Shown piece by piece: positions 10,007 through 22,114 of a stretch of DNA of 64,000 nt (position 1 is the stretch's first letter; each line of letters opens with the position of its first letter). Both the position numbers and the translations under genes were made by a program. This stretch comes from Nymphaea colorata (taxonomy: Eukaryota; Streptophyta; Magnoliopsida; Nymphaeales; Nymphaeaceae), in assembly GCF_008831285.2 (NCBI RefSeq), contig NC_045148.1, positions 8,871,001 through 8,935,000 of the forward strand, in the 5' to 3' direction. The notes below the pieces were generated by a model that saw nothing but the letters and a program-made list of their open reading frames with translations, was not told the origin of the DNA and ran no database searches.

Positions 10007-13000
10007 TCAAACACTTTCCACCATCAATCTCAGTATACGCTCTGCAGGATAATCTTTTCCCGGAAAACCATGACCATCTCCATGTTGATACATGAACTGT
10101 GCCATTCTTGCAAGATTCAGGGCACAATGTACAAAAGGGTGACTAGTGCCATTAGAAGTAGCTTCGGCACATTCTTTATGGAGTCCTTTCCAAGCATTTC
10201 TTAGCAGACCGTCAACATGTTGACGAGCAGCTTCCTCCGACACACCCTTCTCCTTCATGTAACACTGTATGCATTTGGGCACGTCTCCTCTTTCAATCTC
10301 ATCCTTCAAAAAATTTAGGTAAAAATTTGTCACTGAAGAGGAAGAAAATCTCTGCATATTAATTATTCGATCATGAAGACAGTAATATGTGCGTCAATGG
10401 ATAAAAAAGATCTAGCCACAGACAATTTATATATAATTTGAGAAGAAGTTATCTCTTCAATCAAACATGATGAAGTTTTCAACAACTTATCATGTATCTT
10501 TCTAATAAAATATTTTCTTACCATATCTCAAATTATTTTTCAGCTAAAAAAGGAACAGAGTGTTCAGCTAAAATCTCAATTAAAAAAAGAGGGTTCTTTT
10601 CATTTTTTTTTAACTTTCGTCTTGTTTTGTTTTGGAAGATGGAAAAAGTGAATGAACCTTAGAAGTTCCAAGATCATTATGAAGCCGCACAACTAGGGAT
10701 GACATCTTTATGAGGTTGTAGTAGTGGTCTAAGCTCATGGCGGCATCTTCCTCCATGTCATGCTGCAAAAAAAAATAATTGTGAACCAAATCCAGAGATA
10801 CTCCTATAGAAACCCACGCATTGTCCAAATATTCTTCTACAGTGGGCGTATGTCCATTGTAGAACCACTTTGCTTCCACCAAGTATGACTTGCACAGATC
10901 AGCCCACTGGAACAAATGATGAATGTTAATTAAAAAGACTCTAACGGCCATGTCACTGAAATATGATAAATTTTAGTAAGTCAATATGTTATTAAGAAAG
11001 ATAAATATATATTCACCGCTCTTGTCAAGTAGCCTAGGATGTTTAGACCTTTGTCACGCATGAAATCATAGACAAATTGATTGGTTGTGTTATAGAGCGC
11101 AAGGAAACACATCCGCATATATTGAGGAAGTTTATCAATATATCCAACATCCCATCTGCAAAATTCATTAATCCAGCAAATCAAGGAGAATCTAAATGGT
11201 TAATATATATCAAAGAATATGGAGTACTTAATGAAGATGGTCTTGTGGGTGCCTGTGGAGACAAATTAAGGATGTGTACTATTTGTAAGTTGATATAAAC
11301 CAAAGAACAAAAAGGTGTCGGGATTTTCATATATTAAGAAGAATGCAATTTACATGGGGCAGCCTCCGTGGACCACTTAATTAATTACTTAGCCAACTTC
11401 TGTGTTCGGTCTATGAACATTAGCCTCTGACTGATATTAATGCCTTAGTTTATAATTTGTCTCGCTTCACTTTAATGCATACTCGAAAAGAAAGAGCCAG
11501 AGTCACATTTCCACATGCAGAATAAAACTTATGAAGTTTGATTATCTTGAGAAAACAAAAGAGAAAAAGATATAGTTGTGAACTGAATTCGTCAGCATGC
11601 ACTGCACTGACAGGCAACTGCTCATGAGATGCCCGGAAGTAAATTAAAGGAATGGAGGGGTTACTTGTCAACAGCCTCAGTGAATAGTTCTAGCTCATCA
11701 ATTGTGCCGTATACATCATAAACATCATCAATCGTCGTGATGAGGCAATTGAGTTTTGTGATACTTTTTCTACAGACAGAGAAGCGAGGATTGAAGTCGA
11801 CTCCTATGTTCCACAAATAGCACTCCATCAACCTGTCCCTTGAAAATTTCAAGTTCTCTGCCAACTCAAGGCCCCTCCACCACCTAGAGAAGATTAATTA
11901 TTACAATGAATTGAATCAATGTTTGAAATTAGATTAGTTTATTATGATATATATGCGAATGAAGCAAACACATTTGCTTGGTATTACCAACCTTAACATC
12001 TCCTTCACTTCTGCTTGGTACAAAGACTGCACATTGTTGAAATCCAGCTTTGCTAGTTTGAGTAAACCAGAGTGGTGTCCAGGCATCCTTTCATAAACAT
12101 CTATGTAGTCCCTTGCTTCTGATCTAAGCATCCTTCTAGAAAGAGGGAGTTCCAAGGCATGAGCTACGTGTCTCGCAAGGATGGAGTCTATGTTAAGCAC
12201 CTTGGCACTTTCCTCGAGGTGATGGGTTGCGAAGGTCATTGCCTCTTCCAATATGTTCTCCCCATCAAATCCTAGGTGTGAAGCTTCATACAAGCTCAAC
12301 AACCCCTTCACATCTTGTGCAAAGATGTTCTTAAATCTCCCTTTTTCATCCATAAATCTTTTAAAAACTTCTGTGACAATCCTCCACCAAGAAAACAAAG
12401 AAAAAGTTACAGTATGAGTATGAACTCAAAATCAATGAAAGTTCATCACATCAGTTTAACAAAGAAAGGATTATGTTGGAATATGCATCAATTCACCAGG
12501 GAAAGCACGATATCCATGTTGCCTCAACAATCTGAATCTAAGAGCTGCAGCATGGAGGTCCTCATATTCCTTGTTGTCTATGAAAATGGAATCCAGTACA
12601 ACTTTGATCTCCTTCTCAAATTGGTATGAAACTCCTAATCTTTGAAGGCTGTCGACGAGCTCCAGCTGAGCCACTGTCTCCTGGCAAGCTTCCACCATCA
12701 ATTGCTTCACGTCTTGTTTAATCTCCTCAATGTTCTCGCTTCCATGCCTGCCCTGGGTTGATCTCTTTCATGTAAATAACGTCAAAGAGGTAGAAAGCAA
12801 TGTATGATTATTATTCTTTTGTCTTAACCATTAAGTGTCAAGATGCATGACACTTATCCAGTAACAACATTTCAAACGACTTAATAAATAAACTTGAATT
12901 ACTTCTAATTAACCAACTGAAGGAGGACAGGAGCCAGCGGATCTAGAATCCGTTAAAATCTCATTGATTTTTTACAGAACGCACGACTAACACGAGGTTA

Positions 13001-13229
13001 AGTTGATGAGAAATTTTATACTGAAAAGAAAATTTTACCCATATGTGCTTCTCAGTGACAGGATGAGGTCATCTTTCCACGGGCTTGGTCCATAATTTCC
13101 CGATCGCCTCTGAGGGCTAAGTTGGCATCTACAGTAAGCTTTCATTCGGTAGCTCAACAGTTTTCTTGCTCTCTTTGCAGTAGATGTGGCACCCCATATA
13201 GTCCACACTGGTAAAGGCAAGGTGCTCAT
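10007..13229 (-). CDS. Terpene synthase B, plastid-targeted type, about 579 aa
   Basis: Class-I terpene synthase (mono- or sesquiterpene forming). Exons, in gene order: 13039-13229, 12497-12762, 11992-12370, 11665-11883, 11017-11155, 10658-10906 and 10007-10303, all with GT-AG borders; total 1740 nt. The first about 40 residues are Ser/Arg/Lys-rich with no acidic cluster, like a plastid transit peptide, followed by [11 protein letters not shown] (RRX8W). Exon 4 has RDR and IDDVYDVYG (Mg2+ and diphosphate binding). NDLGTSK at the end of exon 6 plus DE at the start of exon 7 completes NSE/DTE. Exon 7 ends near MVESV then TGA. Oddity: exon 1 has lost one base at its donor (TATGG then GTAAAA). 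With the acceptor that aligns to its sisters (exon 2 from 12764) the frame breaks; with the AG two bases further on (12762) it is restored with loss of one Arg. Product specificity cannot be read from sequence. Confidence 0.85.
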
Positions 13230-14618
13230 GCTTCTGCAAGCATGGAACTAAGTAATCAACGTTTTGTAGCTATAAAAGATATTGCCAGAACTAAATTCTG
13301 TAATTATATAATAAGTAATGATATAATAAGCACTCATGTTGACCGATCCAGGTAGAATTGAATCACATGTAAAATGGACAAAGGCTAAAAGGTTCGGGAT
13401 CCCTGGCCATAATTGAAGGAGCCAGCATCTTTCGTAGCTAGGTCTCCGTGCTCTGCATTATGTGCATATTGAATATTGTTCCACCATTTTATGTTTTGTA
13501 GACAATCAATCAAAAGTATTGCCAATTTCAATATAGGGATCACAAGCTGAATTGTTTTATTGATGCAAGATGAAAGCATAACCAAATCTTGCAATTGGAT
13601 CTAGTCATATTTTAAGTACTTGTACATAGATTCAGATCGGCTATTCATCTCTTTCTCTATATAAAGAGACGTGACAGTCAACCAGTTGAAAAAATAAAAG
13701 AGATGCAATCCCCTTCTAGTTTTCTCCTGTTCTTCCAATTTGTTTTTTCTCCTGTTCTTCCTTTTCCTAAGTTATAATTAGTGTTAAGCATAATTTTAGC
13801 TTAGTCTTGAATGCAGTTGGATTAAGATTCGTTGATCTTGATCCTTCTTGCATCACATGTACAATAATAGCTTGGCTAGAAAATCAATTTCTTAATTTGA
13901 CCCACTTTCCTACTTTGAAACACACTATAGACATTGAATTGTTGTTACTAATAAGTACGACTTAAAAAGTGTATATATGTATATAATAGTAAAACCCCAG
14001 CAAAGCTAAACTGCTCAGCTGGTTTTTCGCCTCCCCCTTCGTTGCCGGTTTTCCACCGCTGGCAGATAGTCCGTAGAGTGGGGAAGTCGGCAGCAGCCCA
14101 CCGGCTTTTTTTTGTAACAAAAAAACCAGCATCCCATTGTCGCTGGCGAGGCGAGGCTGGCACCAATCCTCCGCAACGATGGGGGAGGAATGACTTCCCC
14201 TTTCGTTGCCTTTTCCAGTTCTTAAGAAGATGACGTCATGGGAGGCGACCGTCACCCCTGTTTTATTTACTTTTGCAATGAAGGGAGGCTGTGCCTCTCC
14301 CATTGCCGCCGGTGGTCTGCCACGGCCACCTCCCCTCTATAAAGTCTCGTCGTCGAGCATTTTGTTTTTAAAATAAACATCAAACTAGCATAGAGAAACG
14401 TCGACTGACAGAGGAAGAGCCAATAAAACGAGAATTCATAGAAATCCCCTAAATAAATAAAACAAAATGGAGAATTTGTGGCAATAAGTTCCTTAAATAA
14501 AAGAACAAAATTTTGAGGAAATCTCCTGGATAAAAAAAAAAGAAAAAGAAAAGATAGACAATTTGATGACAAGATAAACAAAAGAGAGAGAGGGAGTCTA
14601 AGGAAGGTAAGGAATTAC
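13230..14618 (-). other. Probable leader intron of locus B
   Basis: No coding exon. The 3' end (TTTGCAG, four bases before the ATG at 13229) looks like a splice acceptor, and a donor-like GTAATT lies at the far end next to the leader at 14619. The middle contains a GC-rich block at about 14030-14345. Short ORFs inside that block are shared with locus A but are not supported as a gene. Confidence 0.5.
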
Positions 14619-14775
14619 ATGGTATGATATGGAAGCTGGGGTTCTGACAATGAATGACAAGCTTCAACTACTCTTGACTCGCAGTTCGCCTGACTCCTCC
14701 CTCAAGCCGGGGGTCGAGAAGAAGGTCCGAATGGTGGATGATTGATTGGCGTTAAAATGGGTTTGCCAGTTTATA
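14619..14775 (-). promoter_or_regulatory. TATA box and untranslated leader exon of locus B
   Basis: TATA box TATAAACTG (minus strand, 14767-14775). The following about 120 nt contain no ATG until the donor itself (CCAT then GTAATT at 14618). The same module precedes A, D and G. Distance to coding exon 1 is about 1.4 kb. The inference is a 5' untranslated exon spliced to the acceptor just before the start codon. Confidence 0.55.
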
Positions 14776-15399
14776 AGATGCCGCAAGATTCCATTTTGAC
14801 ACAACAGGTGCCATTGGCAAAACTTTGAGTATTGGTCCGCTTACACGTTCATCTTGCCAAAAAAATGGCATCCATAAATAACGAGTGGGCCTGAATGGTT
14901 CAAATCTTTTTTAAGGCATTTAATACCTTTAATTTTTTAAGGCATTTAGTGGCTATGCCATTGGCCACGATGGACTCAATTTAGACTAAATTGAACTCAA
15001 CATATGTCACCAGTTGCCAAAGCTCTTTCTATGTAGTGTCGTTTTCATGCCAACTAGTGTCATTTGTAGTGTCGTTTTCATGCCAACTAGTGTCATTTGT
15101 AGTGTCGTTTTCATGTCAACTCGAGGATCTCCTTTCTAGTGTGCATCATAAAGTTATTCAAATGTTGCATGCGAATGAAAAATGTTGTACATGTTTAGAA
15201 TTTATTTCTTGTTTCATGTGGGTCTTGACATGAACCTGATTTTCTAAGGCCATCAAAGTTTCTTGCACTGTAATGCTCTCAACTTGAAAACTGGTTTATG
15301 GACCGAATAGTCTGTCACTTTGTTGAACAGTTTCTTCACATAACCTTTCATCAGCCATGATTCAAAGTGTTATGACTGTTTACATTAACATTCACAGTA
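14776..15399. other. Intergenic region with a 33-bp minisatellite
   Basis: Three tandem copies of a 33-bp unit beginning GTGTCGTTTTC start at 15036, 15069 and 15102 (the last one partial). The first duplicate has two copies at 3551. No gene seen. Confidence 0.55.
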
Positions 15400-15869
15400 G
15401 GGTTAATATGCAAACATTTTATGCCTTTAGTTAGCTCTTCGTGTCATGTTCGCATGTTTGACTTCAGCATCATTCACACGATCACATAATTCCTCAATCT
15501 TTCTTTCAAACGCAATATCCTTTCTTGTGCACAATCTAGTTGATTGATAAAAAACTGCTCACTTCGTTCGCTACATAGAACCATCTTGTTGCAAGTCCAC
15601 CGAAAGAAGTAACAAAATCTAGTTGTTTCCTACAAAAGCACTAAGTATAAGGTTATGAACAATATCACATTTTTAAGTTTTCCAAACTAACAATTGAAAC
15701 TGATACATATATAATTCCGGCAACCATAAAATAGCCTCTTTGAATTTGGATCATTTCTTACTAAATAAATGACTGCTGGCAATCCGCATTTACATTGATA
15801 ACTGAGAGAGAGAGAGAGAGAGAGAGAGGCAAAGAGAAGGAGGAAAAAAATTGAACTAATCTGAGCCAT
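15400..15869 (-). pseudogene. GRF-type zinc-finger gene relic, copy 2
   Basis: The better-preserved relic of the two. A single minus-strand frame from about 15800 reads QCKCGLPAVIYLVRN, then NSKRLFYGCRNY, the first two thirds of a GRF finger; the frame ends soon after, before the final Cys and Trp expected in the family. A helical, charged tail follows in other frames (around 15470-15540). The upstream side is interrupted by a GA repeat (15804-15829), which encodes a run of Ser-Leu and may have destroyed the 5' end. Non-functional in this form. Confidence 0.5.
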
Positions 15870-17441
15870 CCATCTAAGATGAATGGTTCAGATTTGATGT
15901 CTCTAAATGTATACTTGATGTTAGAGTCACCATTCGTAGACTATATATATATATATAATATTTTTGCCTACCCAGCTATATTGGGTGGACAATTATAAAA
16001 GAAAATGGCCTCCAATGCAGTAATAATTGGTCGATGAACCATTGTCACAAAAAACGTGTACGAATATTATACGGCAAGAAATTTCTCGGATATAATACAA
16101 CAAAGTCATATATCTCAAAAATATCTCGGTGAATTTTTTAAAATTTTAAAACATTTAATAAATCTTAAAAATTATAAAAAATAAAAATTAACAAAAAAAC
16201 TAAAAAACAGCAAAAAACAGAAAAAAATGGGAATAATACCATATAATAAGGGTATTATACACGTTTTTTGTTTTTTGGTATTTTTTTAAAAAACACATTT
16301 TTTTCACGTTTTATGTGGCTGACTTGTTTTTCAAGTTTTGTACGTGTTTCTTTCGAATAAAACGCGTTTTTTGTGACAACAACCCTTTGATCTACCTTAA
16401 AACATACAACAATGAAACTAAATTGTTGTTATCAAACAAAAAAAGCCGGCCTATGTAAGGTAAAAAGGTAGGGATGAAAATGGGTCGGTAAATTAAAATC
16501 CCAATCAAGAACCAAATTTTTAGTCAAGTTGGGTAAAGAAAAATGAATGGCTGTCATAATCAAACTCAGACCCGGCCCATAATTTAGTCATATGACCAAA
16601 CCCGCAAGAAAGAGCGAGCCTTGAACCCCTGAATATCGTATTATCCAACTTGATTACATGTAAATGCTGAATATATTTTCCAACGCACCGTTAATGTTTA
16701 GATCTGGAAGGGTAATTTTAAAAATTCAGTCCAAGGACAAGTTCTGTTAAGGTAGATCCGAACACAAACCGGACCACTTACTAGCTCAATATTTCATTAT
16801 TAAGAGATATATCTACAGTAAACTAACATCAATCTTAAAGATATATACGTACAAATTACGGCATCACTTTTCCAGAACCTGAAGTGAAAAACAAGAAAAG
16901 GTTTCTAGATTTGAAACCAAACAAGCCCTAAAATTGTGTTAGTAATGAACTGAGTAACATTTAAATGACATAACAAGATAACAATACATGTAATATGTTA
17001 TTTCACCCATTTGTCATTAGTATTATTTCATTAAAGTAAATAAATAGACAAATTATTCATTATTTGTAAGTGAAACTGAAATCCGTGTTAATTAATGCCA
17101 CTTTTTTTTTACAGCCCACACCAAATTCCTGGTCGTGCAGGATTCTGTTGACGAGGAAGGCGACGGTTATGGCAATGGATGGTGTGAGTGAGAAAACCTG
17201 GTTATATAGATGTACGAATTTTATGCACTATGATTAAAATACCCTTCATCCACACTCAAAAAGAATTTTTTTGTACAAACAAAAATGAAAATCTAAAAAA
17301 TGTAAAAAAGACTATAAAAACATTTCTTTTTTACAAATTATGGAAATACCTATTTCTCCTATCGTACCACACACAACTTTCGCTAGTGTGAGGGTGCAAG
17401 GGCAGCAGCGTATTAAGTCGCAGGACCAAAAATATGATCTT
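15870..17441. other. Intergenic region, no gene seen
   Basis: AT-rich. Bases 15950-16620, absent from the first duplicate, are an insertion rich in A and T with no recognisable ends. From about 16640 the sequence matches 5255 onward. No gene or RNA signal. Confidence 0.5.
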
Positions 17442-17882
17442 ATCAACGGGTCATATATATTCAATTTGAATAAGATATCCAACCAAATTGATTGGTAAAA
17501 ATCAGATTTGAAAAAAAAAATTAATATTGGATTAAAAAATCAGATCGGATCTGGATTTAATAAATGACATTCGATTAGATTCAGATTTAAATTCGGATAT
17601 ATATAAATATCCGATTGAATTCGAATACGGATTCAGATAGATTCGTTTTTAGAAAAATATTTTATATCTAATGTTATTAAATCTTGAAAATTGGCAAAAT
17701 CCAATTCAAAATTTTGATTCGGATTCAGATATAAATATAGAAGTCAGATTTCGGATTCGGATTCCGATACGACTTTTTCTTTATTCAAATTTGAATTTGA
17801 ATTCGAATCTGAATATGTGAGTATCCGAAAAAAGGATATGACTAAGGATATATCTGATTCTAGTCCGATCCGTTGACATTCC
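17442..17882. mobile_element. Inverted-repeat element with GGATGTCAA-type termini, copy 2
   Basis: Diverged sister of the element at 6138-6552, at the same position in the second duplicate. The right end reads TTGACATTCC; the left end has decayed. The interior keeps the repeated ATTCGGATTC theme. It was present before the two units separated. Confidence 0.45.
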
Positions 17883-20048
17883 TATTCATCAATGGGAGGG
17901 AGGGAGCTTGGTTGCATCTTAAACCAGGTCTTCGCTAAGGAGATCCGCTATTCTCATACCTATTTATTTTAGTTATAGAAATAGTATTGGGTAGCCTAGA
18001 GGCGCAAGTTTTAGCCAATCATATTCACATCGATCATATATAAAATTGCTAAATTCTGTATGAAGTCCACAAATAAAAATTATCACAAACGTGTCCTATT
18101 GATAGTAGACTCAGATCAATTTGAGAAAACTCACCACAAATATTTTTAAATCTTCATAAAATATTTTGCTATCGACATGTTTCCCTAACTTAATGTGGCT
18201 ATTTTTTTTTTTACCAATAGTTGTAGGTGGGCATCATTAGCTCGAGAAAAATAATGGGCAACACTTTTTTAAAAGTCTTGACATCACGTATATGCTTTAA
18301 TAATTCTTTTTTAGTTGATGTCTTAATCAGAAATAAGTATTTCTTAGCTTCAACAAGTCATTTGTTTTTAGCATCCTCATTACAAGCGATACTAATATTT
18401 GACCCCAATACTATATTCATAATTAATGTCCTAGAAAATAAGATTCCATACATGATTTCCAGCATCCACCATTACTACTCTTAAGCTTTTCAAAATTATT
18501 TAATGCAGACTTACTCTAGCACACGCAAGGAGAAGCCAAGGGTGGAGCCAAGAATTTTTCATTATAGGGATCAAACTATAGTTTCAAAATATTTTTTTTT
18601 TTAATTTTATATAGGTTAAACTAATTTTTTTAAAAATTTATATATAACATTTTGAACTTTTGTAGGCTCCCACCCCCTGCCTTTGACACTCAACTTCACC
18701 CACACCCACTTCACACGAGCCACTGGCTTGGTCAGTTCTAACTCAACACCCACACAAATGGCTGGGGCAGCACCCCTATTAATTTTGGTATTCCACACGT
18801 TCTTAGAGAGCCGGTTTGATGGTCGGTAGCACTGGAAATAAAATTTAAACTGTTAAAAGTTTTTCTTGCCCATCAAACTTGGGATGAAAAAAGTATTTTT
18901 TGAGTTGGTTTTCAGATTTTTTTTTTCAGAAATTTTTTTCACAAAAAAATTTCGATGAAAAAAACTTTTTAGGATGAAAAAAGTAACAGTTGGACTTTCA
19001 AAACATTCCTTAATCCAACGATTCCCTTTTTTCATTTTTCATTCTTTTTAAACTGAGAAATTTATTTTCTGGGACATAAATTCAAGTTTAGCAAACACAA
19101 AGGAGTTTTGAAAATTTGGATTTTGTTTTTATTTCTTGAATTCCTAAAATAAGTTTCTGGAAACTTCTTTTCAACTCTATATTTCCAATACATCAAATGG
19201 CCCCATAAAAAAACATTTTGTTTATCTGATCATGGATAGTCAGGTTGAGTAGCAGTATCAAGCTTGATCCTTGGTCATCTTCTAATATTTGAGGGCAATG
19301 GCTAGTATGTAAGACATCTTAAATATATATATTTATAATATTTTGTTATAATTAATTATATTTATATATTATTTTATTTTTAAAATATATTTTAAAATTT
19401 AATAAGGCTAAAACCGAGCCCGACTTGTTATCAGGCCGGGCCAGCAAGATGCCCGGGCTTAGGTTTGTCTGTAAATTCTTGTATAGAGTGGGATCATTTT
19501 TCTAGTGTTTGATGTGCTCCATGCGTTTGTAGTCTCACTGTTTTCTTTAATCGTTTGTAATTTTTTGTTCCGAAAACAGACCCTACTGGAGGATGGTCTC
19601 CGATGCTTTTTATTAGAACAGATGAACAAAATTACTATGCACGAAGAGGACAAAACCAGTGAAACTCAGACTGATAATTACAAGGAAGAAAGTATAGCGG
19701 CGGTAGTTGTAGTTGGAATGTTGAGCAATGATTGAGGGAAGTTTAACTCAAAACAGTTTTTTTTATTTTCTAATGTCTATTTATTACAAATCTACTTATT
19801 TTTTATGTTTGGGTTATTAGTTTTTCAGTTATTATTTTGTTTTTAAATTTAAAAAAAAAACTACCATATTTTTTCTTTTTCTTTCAAACCAACTCACCGT
19901 TTAAAACTGCAGAAAGTTTTTTTGTAACTGTGGTTATAAAATTACTCGATCATATGGACATTATTTCTTTGGCTGAACGGATGGATGCAAGGAAACGGTA
20001 ATATCGCTATTCTTTCTTATAATAATACAATGCCACACCTTGCATCAT
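17883..20048. other. Intergenic region, no gene seen
   Basis: AT-rich, aligning in part with 6553-8000. A fragment of the GGTGGAGCC repeat lies near 18540. No gene supported. Confidence 0.55.
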
Positions 20049-20130
20049 GTGGACGTGCCGGAGTGGTTATCGGGCATGACTAGAAATCATGTGGGCTCTG
20101 CCCGCGCAGGTTCGAATCCTGCCGTCCACG
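20049..20130 (+). tRNA. tRNA-Ser (anticodon AGA)
   Basis: Complete class-II tRNA of 82 nt. The acceptor arm pairs GTGGACG with CGTCCAC, followed by discriminator G; no CCA is encoded, as expected for a nuclear gene. The anticodon stem CATGA/TCATG encloses loop CTAGAAA with anticodon AGA at 20082-20084 (decodes UCU). A long variable arm (GTGGGCTCTGCCCGC region) is typical of tRNA-Ser. The B box GGTTCGAATCC and a T-run shortly downstream (TTTT near 20138) support polymerase III transcription. It looks intact. No intron. Confidence 0.97.
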
Positions 20131-20939
20131 ATTTGTCGTTTTGTTCGTTTGTAATTACTTTTTCCACCACCTGTTGATATCTAGTTTTCATAAATGTTCC
20201 TTTTGCTAAACTTCTTCAATGAAATTTTAAAAGATTTTAAGAGCCTGGGACATGACATTATTCAATAACTCAGCCATGCACCAATTAAGCTAGGGCCTAC
20301 AAACTATTACTGCTGACACCATCACCACCTGGACTACTAATGCTAATTAGGAATAATAATGATTGTTATTGTTAAAGCATTTATTATTGTTATTAGCCGA
20401 TAACAGTGGCACATTCAATTTGGTATACATATTGTTAAAGTATGACTGAAATGTCGCTAAAAAGTACAAAAATTATGTGGAAATTGTTTATATTTTCAAA
20501 TATATGAATTGGTTCTTCTTCTAAATTTGTCAAAACTTTATTGGCAATTGACACATTGCTTCTTGCTTTGTTATGAAAGAAAAATTGATCCTGGACCTGT
20601 TATTTGCCATTGAAGGCGAATCCTTCCTTGTAATTGTCATTAAAGCAAGAACTTAACCAAATTACCATGTGCCTTTCATCCCGATTCAACTTAAAAGCAT
20701 GTTCCCAGAAATGGATATCATGAGTTATTTGGGTAACAGTTGCTGATAACCTCCACATGCATTATACATGCCAAAGTTTAAAGCACATCCAAAGCATATA
20801 TATCTTTTGAAAATGCTTTCCTTTTATGAGTTCAAAAGTTCTTGAAAAAAGGTAATTAGTGCACTAAATGTTCAATACAATAAGAGTTTCTTTCTCTTTC
20901 TATTGCTTTATTTTGGAGGATAGAAGAGAGAGGGTGTAC
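20131..20939. other. Intergenic region, no gene seen
   Basis: AT-rich. From about 20660 the sequence resembles intron 6 of loci D and G (compare 25740-25960), so it is the remains of the C gene's last intron or 3' flank. Exon 7 of C is not recognisable here. Confidence 0.5.
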
Positions 20940-22114
20940 CTTAGAAGTTCCAAGATCATGATGAAGCTGCATAATCATGTTTGAAGTAATGGTGTAGGTC
21001 CATCGCAGTATCTTCCTTCATGTCATGTTGCACGAGAAAATAGGCATGAACCAAGGTCCTGATATAGAAAACCATGCATTATCCACATATTCTTTTACAG
21101 TGGGTGTATATTCATTATAGAACCACTTTGCTTCCACACATTACAGGTCAGCCCACTACAATAGGTGAGAACTGTTAATTGTAGAGAAGCTATTAAAGAT
21201 AAAAGGAACAAATAAAGAACTTGCACTGGAGTTTTAGTTATCATAAATTTTAGTTAATTAATATGAAGCAAGACATTTACCACCCTTGCCAAGTAAATTA
21301 AGATGTTGGGGCCTTTGTCCCGCATGAAATCATAGGCAAATTGATTGATTATGTTATAGAGAGCTAGGAAACACAACCGCACGTACTGAGGAAGTTTATC
21401 AGTATATCCAAGTTCCCATCTGCAAGATTCACGAATCGGACAAATTAAGCAGGAATTAAAAAGATACTATCAGCAAAGATGAAGGAAATGATCGTGAATA
21501 AATTAAAATGGTTGTGCTACTGTGCCAATGCAAAGAAATTAAGCAAAAGAAAAGAATGTGCATAGGACAGTCTTATTTGTTGTCCAAATATTTTCACATG
21601 ACAACATAGACCCAAAATAAAAATAACAGTAAAAAATTTGATGTTTTACCAAGAATTTAATTTCATGGGTTTCTGCATATGAGCATGCCTCTTAATCAGA
21701 CCATTAATCAATTACTTGGCCTTCTAAATTTTCCTCTAAGTGCTTGCCTAATTATCTAGCTTCTCTTGCAAACGTTTGTAGTTTCTTGACACCAATGGCT
21801 TAATCTATGATTTCCTACACACAGGAAAAAGAGGATTGAAGATGACCCCTAGTTTTCCATCAACCCGTCCCTAGAAAACTTCAACTTCTCTACCAACTCA
21901 AGGTCCCTGCACCATCTAGAGAAATTAAATTAAGGATTGAAAAGAATCGATTCCGTGTTTCAAATCTAAGTTTATTTTGGTATCGGCAATCAAAAGAAAT
22001 GCATCGATCTGGTATTGCCGACCTTAACATCTCATTGACTTCTGCACGTTCTTACTCTCTTTTAATTTGCAAAGCGCTCCAAATGGCCCACACTGGTAGG
22101 GGCAAGACGCTCAT
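20940..22114 (-). pseudogene. Terpene synthase relic C
   Basis: Fragments in the right order: exon 6 at 20940-21155 (216 bp instead of 249, with several gaps), exon 5 at 21281-21419 (139 bp, still open, WELGYTDKLPQYV...), the 5' part of exon 4 at about 21826-21915 without DDxxD, the last about 24 bp of exon 3 (22023-22046), and the first about 45 bp of exon 1, with its ATG at 22112-22114. Exon 7, exon 2 and most of exons 1, 3 and 4 are missing. The exon 3 end is joined almost directly to the exon 1 start. Sequence flavour ([12 protein letters not shown] at the old leader acceptor) places it nearest to D and G. Confidence 0.85.

Noticed and set aside
10955-11300. Plus-strand ORFs antisense to TPS exon 5 (also at 1818-2072 and 41771-42061)
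   Set aside because: Shadows of exon 5 on the other strand; they run into introns and follow the exon's conservation.
13962-14303. 113-codon minus-strand ORF in the B leader intron, partly shared with A at 2492-2761
   Set aside because: Arises from a GC-rich block; the two copies diverge with frameshifts, and no domain is seen. Not supported as a gene.
14991-15233. ORF with repeated VSFSCQL units, and its shorter copy at 3506-3796
   Set aside because: Product of a 33-bp minisatellite; frame and copy number differ between the duplicates, and no family is recognisable.
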